Shown: piece by piece, positions 40,293 to 42,499 of the stretch
Layout of the letters: every line of letters starts with the position of its first letter
Numbering within the stretch: position 1 is the first letter of the stretch
Assembly (NCBI GenBank): GCA_032718475.1
Contig: JAUCBJ010002521.1
Location: 1 to 42,499 of the forward strand
DNA from: Nemertoderma westbladi
Taxonomy: Eukaryota; Xenacoelomorpha; Nemertodermatida; Nemertodermatidae
Length of the DNA: 42,499 nt
Direction: 5' to 3'
The notes under the pieces: generated by a model
The model's database searches: none
The model's input: only the letters and a program-made list of their open reading frames with translations
Told to the model about the DNA's origin: nothing
Translations under genes and position numbers: made by a program

Positions 40293-40753
40293 ACAAACTT
40301 GTTTGTTCTTAATTCTTCTATGTATCTCTATGTTCTATGCATATCAAAGAATTACCTTAGCCAACAGTACGATTATAATCACTGGGAAAAAGGGGCGAAA
40401 TGTAAATCCAGTGCAGTCTTGTTCAGCTCCTTTATTTCTTATGAAACAAAACAAATGGTCTATATGTTAATAGTAGTACTTGGTAATATTAAACTTGGCA
40501 CTCAATACCAATATTTTGTTATAGTTTGCTATGGCTTGAATCTCTAATTATTTAACTAACCCAGGCCTGATTAGTATCTTATTAGATTTTACATATCATT
40601 GCTATAACGAGTACCAATATTCTAAATTAAACATTTATGTTCTCTCAATGTTCAAATATTCCAAGATGCAAACATTAATTAGCAATTAGGAACTTTTCTG
40701 AAATTTTTTATATCAATACTGCAATACCACTAATATATGTTTTACATGCCAGT
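40293..40753 (+). other. Upstream region of the cytochrome P450 gene
   Basis: AT-rich, no other gene. No TATA box or initiator can be assigned with confidence. Confidence 0.4.
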
Positions 40754-42259
40754 ATGGATACAATCATGATTACATTAACCGCTGCGGTGACAATGATATC
40801 AACTTATATAGGATACTGTCTTTATTCGAAATTTTTTTCTGACGGAGACCTACCATTGGCCCATGGTGGATGGCCATTTATAGGGAGTTGGTTCCAACTC
40901 AATAGACCACACCACGTTGTCGGACGATTTCATCTAGAAGTCTTCAAAAAGATTAAAATTCCACTAGCTAAATATCGAATGATGGGGAAGACGTTAATTT
41001 TTCCTATTGGTATTAATGTTATTAAAGATATATGCGTCAGGCAAAGCGCACTCTTCCAAAATAAGTTGCCAGATAATCATATTCTTATTAAAATATGCAA
41101 AAACAAAGGGGTACTTATAAACAACGGAAAGTATTGGTTTGCACACAGAAAGATTTGCGTTTCTATGATGAGATATTTCGGTTTGGGGAAAAGAAACTTC
41201 CAGGAAGCAATATCAGATGAAGCGAAAGTTCTTTGTTTGTGCATAGAGAATCAGCTTAACAAACCTTTTAAGCCCCAAAGTTTTATTAATGTGTCAATTG
41301 CTAATGTTATCTGCTGCGTTGTGTTTGGAACCCGGTTCAGTTACGAAGATGCATTCTTTTATAGACTAAATTTCTTGCTCAAACGGATAGTTGATGACGG
41401 ACAGTTCAATTTGCCAACAATTTTCTACAAGATTTTGCAACATTTACCAGGAACATATATTAGCGAATACATGAAGATCACTAGTGAACTTTACTCGCTT
41501 ATAGGTGATAAAGTTACTGAACATAAAATGGAACTAGAAGGAGAAAATGATGATCCTAAAGACTTCATAGATTACCTTCTTGGTGCTCAGAAGAAGGAAC
41601 TTAGAGAAACACAAAGATCAGATGTTTTCGACGATTTCGGAATTACTTCAATCATAATTGATATGTTTGGTGCTGGCACTGAAACCACCTCGAAAGCATT
41701 ACATTGGCTGATACTAGCGCTAACAAAACATCCTGACTTTCAGAGGAAAATCCAAGATTTGCTTGATCAACAAGTTGGAAGAGATCGTTATCCGACATTA
41801 GAAGATGTTGAGAATATCCAATTTCTAACGGCTTGTATTTTAGAGGCATTGCGTGTTGGCACTGTGGTCCCACTAACCGGTAGGTCTGCTGATAAAGATA
41901 CAAAGGTTTGTGGATTCAATATAACTAAATCTACGCTACTGTTGATTAATATATGGGCTTTGAATCATAATCCAGATTTATGGATGAGCCATGAGGAATT
42001 CAACCCAAGCAACTTCCTGAATGACAACGAGGAATTGCATATTCCTGACCATTTTATCCCGTTTGGTCTGGGAGCTCGGTCTTGCTTAGGAGAGCGCATG
42101 GCTCTCATGGAATTAAAAATTTTCTCCGCATACCTGTTTCACCAATTCAACTTTGAACAAGTTGAGGGAGAAATTCTACCATCATTAAGAGAAAGTCGAG
42201 GTGATTTCTTAACCCTTGAACCGATGGAGTACAAGATACAGGCAGTAAAAAGAAATTAG
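40754..42259 (+). CDS. Cytochrome P450, CYP2-clan type, intronless
   Basis: 501 codons, ATG with A at -3 and G at +4. Residues 1-25 form an N-terminal membrane anchor, so the enzyme should sit on the endoplasmic reticulum facing the cytosol and take electrons from P450 reductase. The C-helix WFAHRK, the I-helix GAGTETT (306-312, oxygen activation), the K-helix ExxR (E364, R367), the FNPSNF segment in the PERF position and the haem loop FGLGARSCLG (437-446, Cys444 as haem ligand) are all present. Length and motif wording fit the animal CYP2 clan (mono-oxygenation of lipophilic substrates). The substrate is unknown. Usual CYP2 genes of animals have many introns; this one has none. Confidence 0.94.
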   Translation: MDTIMITLTAAVTMISTYIGYCLYSKFFSDGDLPLAHGGWPFIGSWFQLNRPHHVVGRFHLEVFKKIKIPLAKYRMMGKTLIFPIGINVIKDICVRQSALFQNKLPDNHILIKICKNKGVLINNGKYWFAHRKICVSMMRYFGLGKRNFQEAISDEAKVLCLCIENQLNKPFKPQSFINVSIANVICCVVFGTRFSYEDAFFYRLNFLLKRIVDDGQFNLPTIFYKILQHLPGTYISEYMKITSELYSLIGDKVTEHKMELEGENDDPKDFIDYLLGAQKKELRETQRSDVFDDFGITSIIIDMFGAGTETTSKALHWLILALTKHPDFQRKIQDLLDQQVGRDRYPTLEDVENIQFLTACILEALRVGTVVPLTGRSADKDTKVCGFNITKSTLLLINIWALNHNPDLWMSHEEFNPSNFLNDNEELHIPDHFIPFGLGARSCLGERMALMELKIFSAYLFHQFNFEQVEGEILPSLRESRGDFLTLEPMEYKIQAVKRN

Positions 42260-42322
42260 TTTCACATACGTCATGAATAGGGAAGGGATCATCGAACTGA
42301 ATATCCGATTGCCATTTTCGTG

Positions 42323-42328
42323 AATAAA
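42323..42328 (+). terminator. Polyadenylation signal of the P450 gene
   Basis: AATAAA, 64 bp after the stop codon, followed by A-rich sequence. Confidence 0.55.
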
Positions 42329-42359
42329 AAAACAGATTAATTAACTCATAGGCGTCACT

Positions 42360-42499
42360 GCGGGGCGGGGCGGGGGGTGGGGGGGGGGGGTCCTGGGGGG
42401 ATTGGGCGATATTCGTGAACAATATCGAGAGTAAAAATATCGAGAGTGAAATTATCGAGTGTTGATAAAAATCGCGATTAACAATTTTTTATTTTTTTT
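42360..42499. repeat. G-rich tract and ATCGAGAG-type repeat at the window edge
   Basis: A G-rich run (about 42361-42405) is followed by AATATCGAGAGTAAAAATAT and then CGAGAGTGAAATTATCGAGT. In reverse complement this resembles the degenerate part of the tract at 27211-27360 (CTCGATATT, TCAACACTC). The repeat continues to the end of the window. Confidence 0.7.

Overview
This is a 42.5-kb piece of an animal nuclear genome: AT-rich, with long non-coding stretches, many kinds of decayed retrotransposon and DNA transposon, AATAAA polyadenylation signals, a microsomal CYP2-type cytochrome P450 and EMI/EGF-repeat transmembrane receptors. Nothing looks bacterial or organellar. The tRNA-headed SINE with a central block like that of molluscan and other invertebrate SINEs, and the RTE-like, LINE and Ty3/gypsy elements, suggest a (probably marine) invertebrate. 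I cannot name the phylum from the sequence alone.

The functional content is four intact, apparently intronless genes, all on the + strand. Three are paralogues in tandem: 15555-17825, 27781-30051 and 36550-38796. Each encodes a type I membrane protein of about 750 residues: signal peptide, a conserved dibasic site, an EMI domain, twelve EGF-like repeats, one membrane span and a short tail with an NPxY motif. That is the layout of CED-1/Draper/MEGF10-type engulfment and scavenger receptors. The fourth gene, 40754-42259, is a 501-residue cytochrome P450 with all signature motifs.

Everything between is a transposon graveyard. 1-4.5 kb: AT-rich, with a degenerate foldback element and an exact 144-bp tandem duplication. 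4.8-9.2 kb: LINE endonuclease fragment, then a broken Ty3/gypsy element on the - strand carrying a 307-bp RTE-like insertion. 10-13 kb: nearly complete RTE-like element on the + strand. 13.4-14.9 kb: LINE fragments. 18.8-20.9 kb: LINE reverse transcriptase on the - strand, almost intact. 21-24.5 kb: another LINE on the + strand interrupted by a SINE and by a 1,020-bp TTAA-flanked piggyBac-like element. 24.6-27.4 kb: LINE ORF1 fragments and a 30-bp satellite. 30.8-36.5 kb: a complete foldback element with a TA duplication, RTE-like and LINE fragments, a long palindrome and a ZMYM1/hAT-like transposase pseudogene. 39-40.3 kb: more RTE-like fragments.

The main biological point is the receptor cluster. 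The three genes share patches of near-identical EGF-coding DNA in a mosaic pattern that suggests gene conversion, while their first exonic stretch and cytoplasmic tails have diverged. Genes 1 and 2 also share about 210 bp of upstream sequence; gene 3 does not, and has LINE-derived sequence immediately upstream. Role in engulfment, immunity or self-recognition is inference from architecture.
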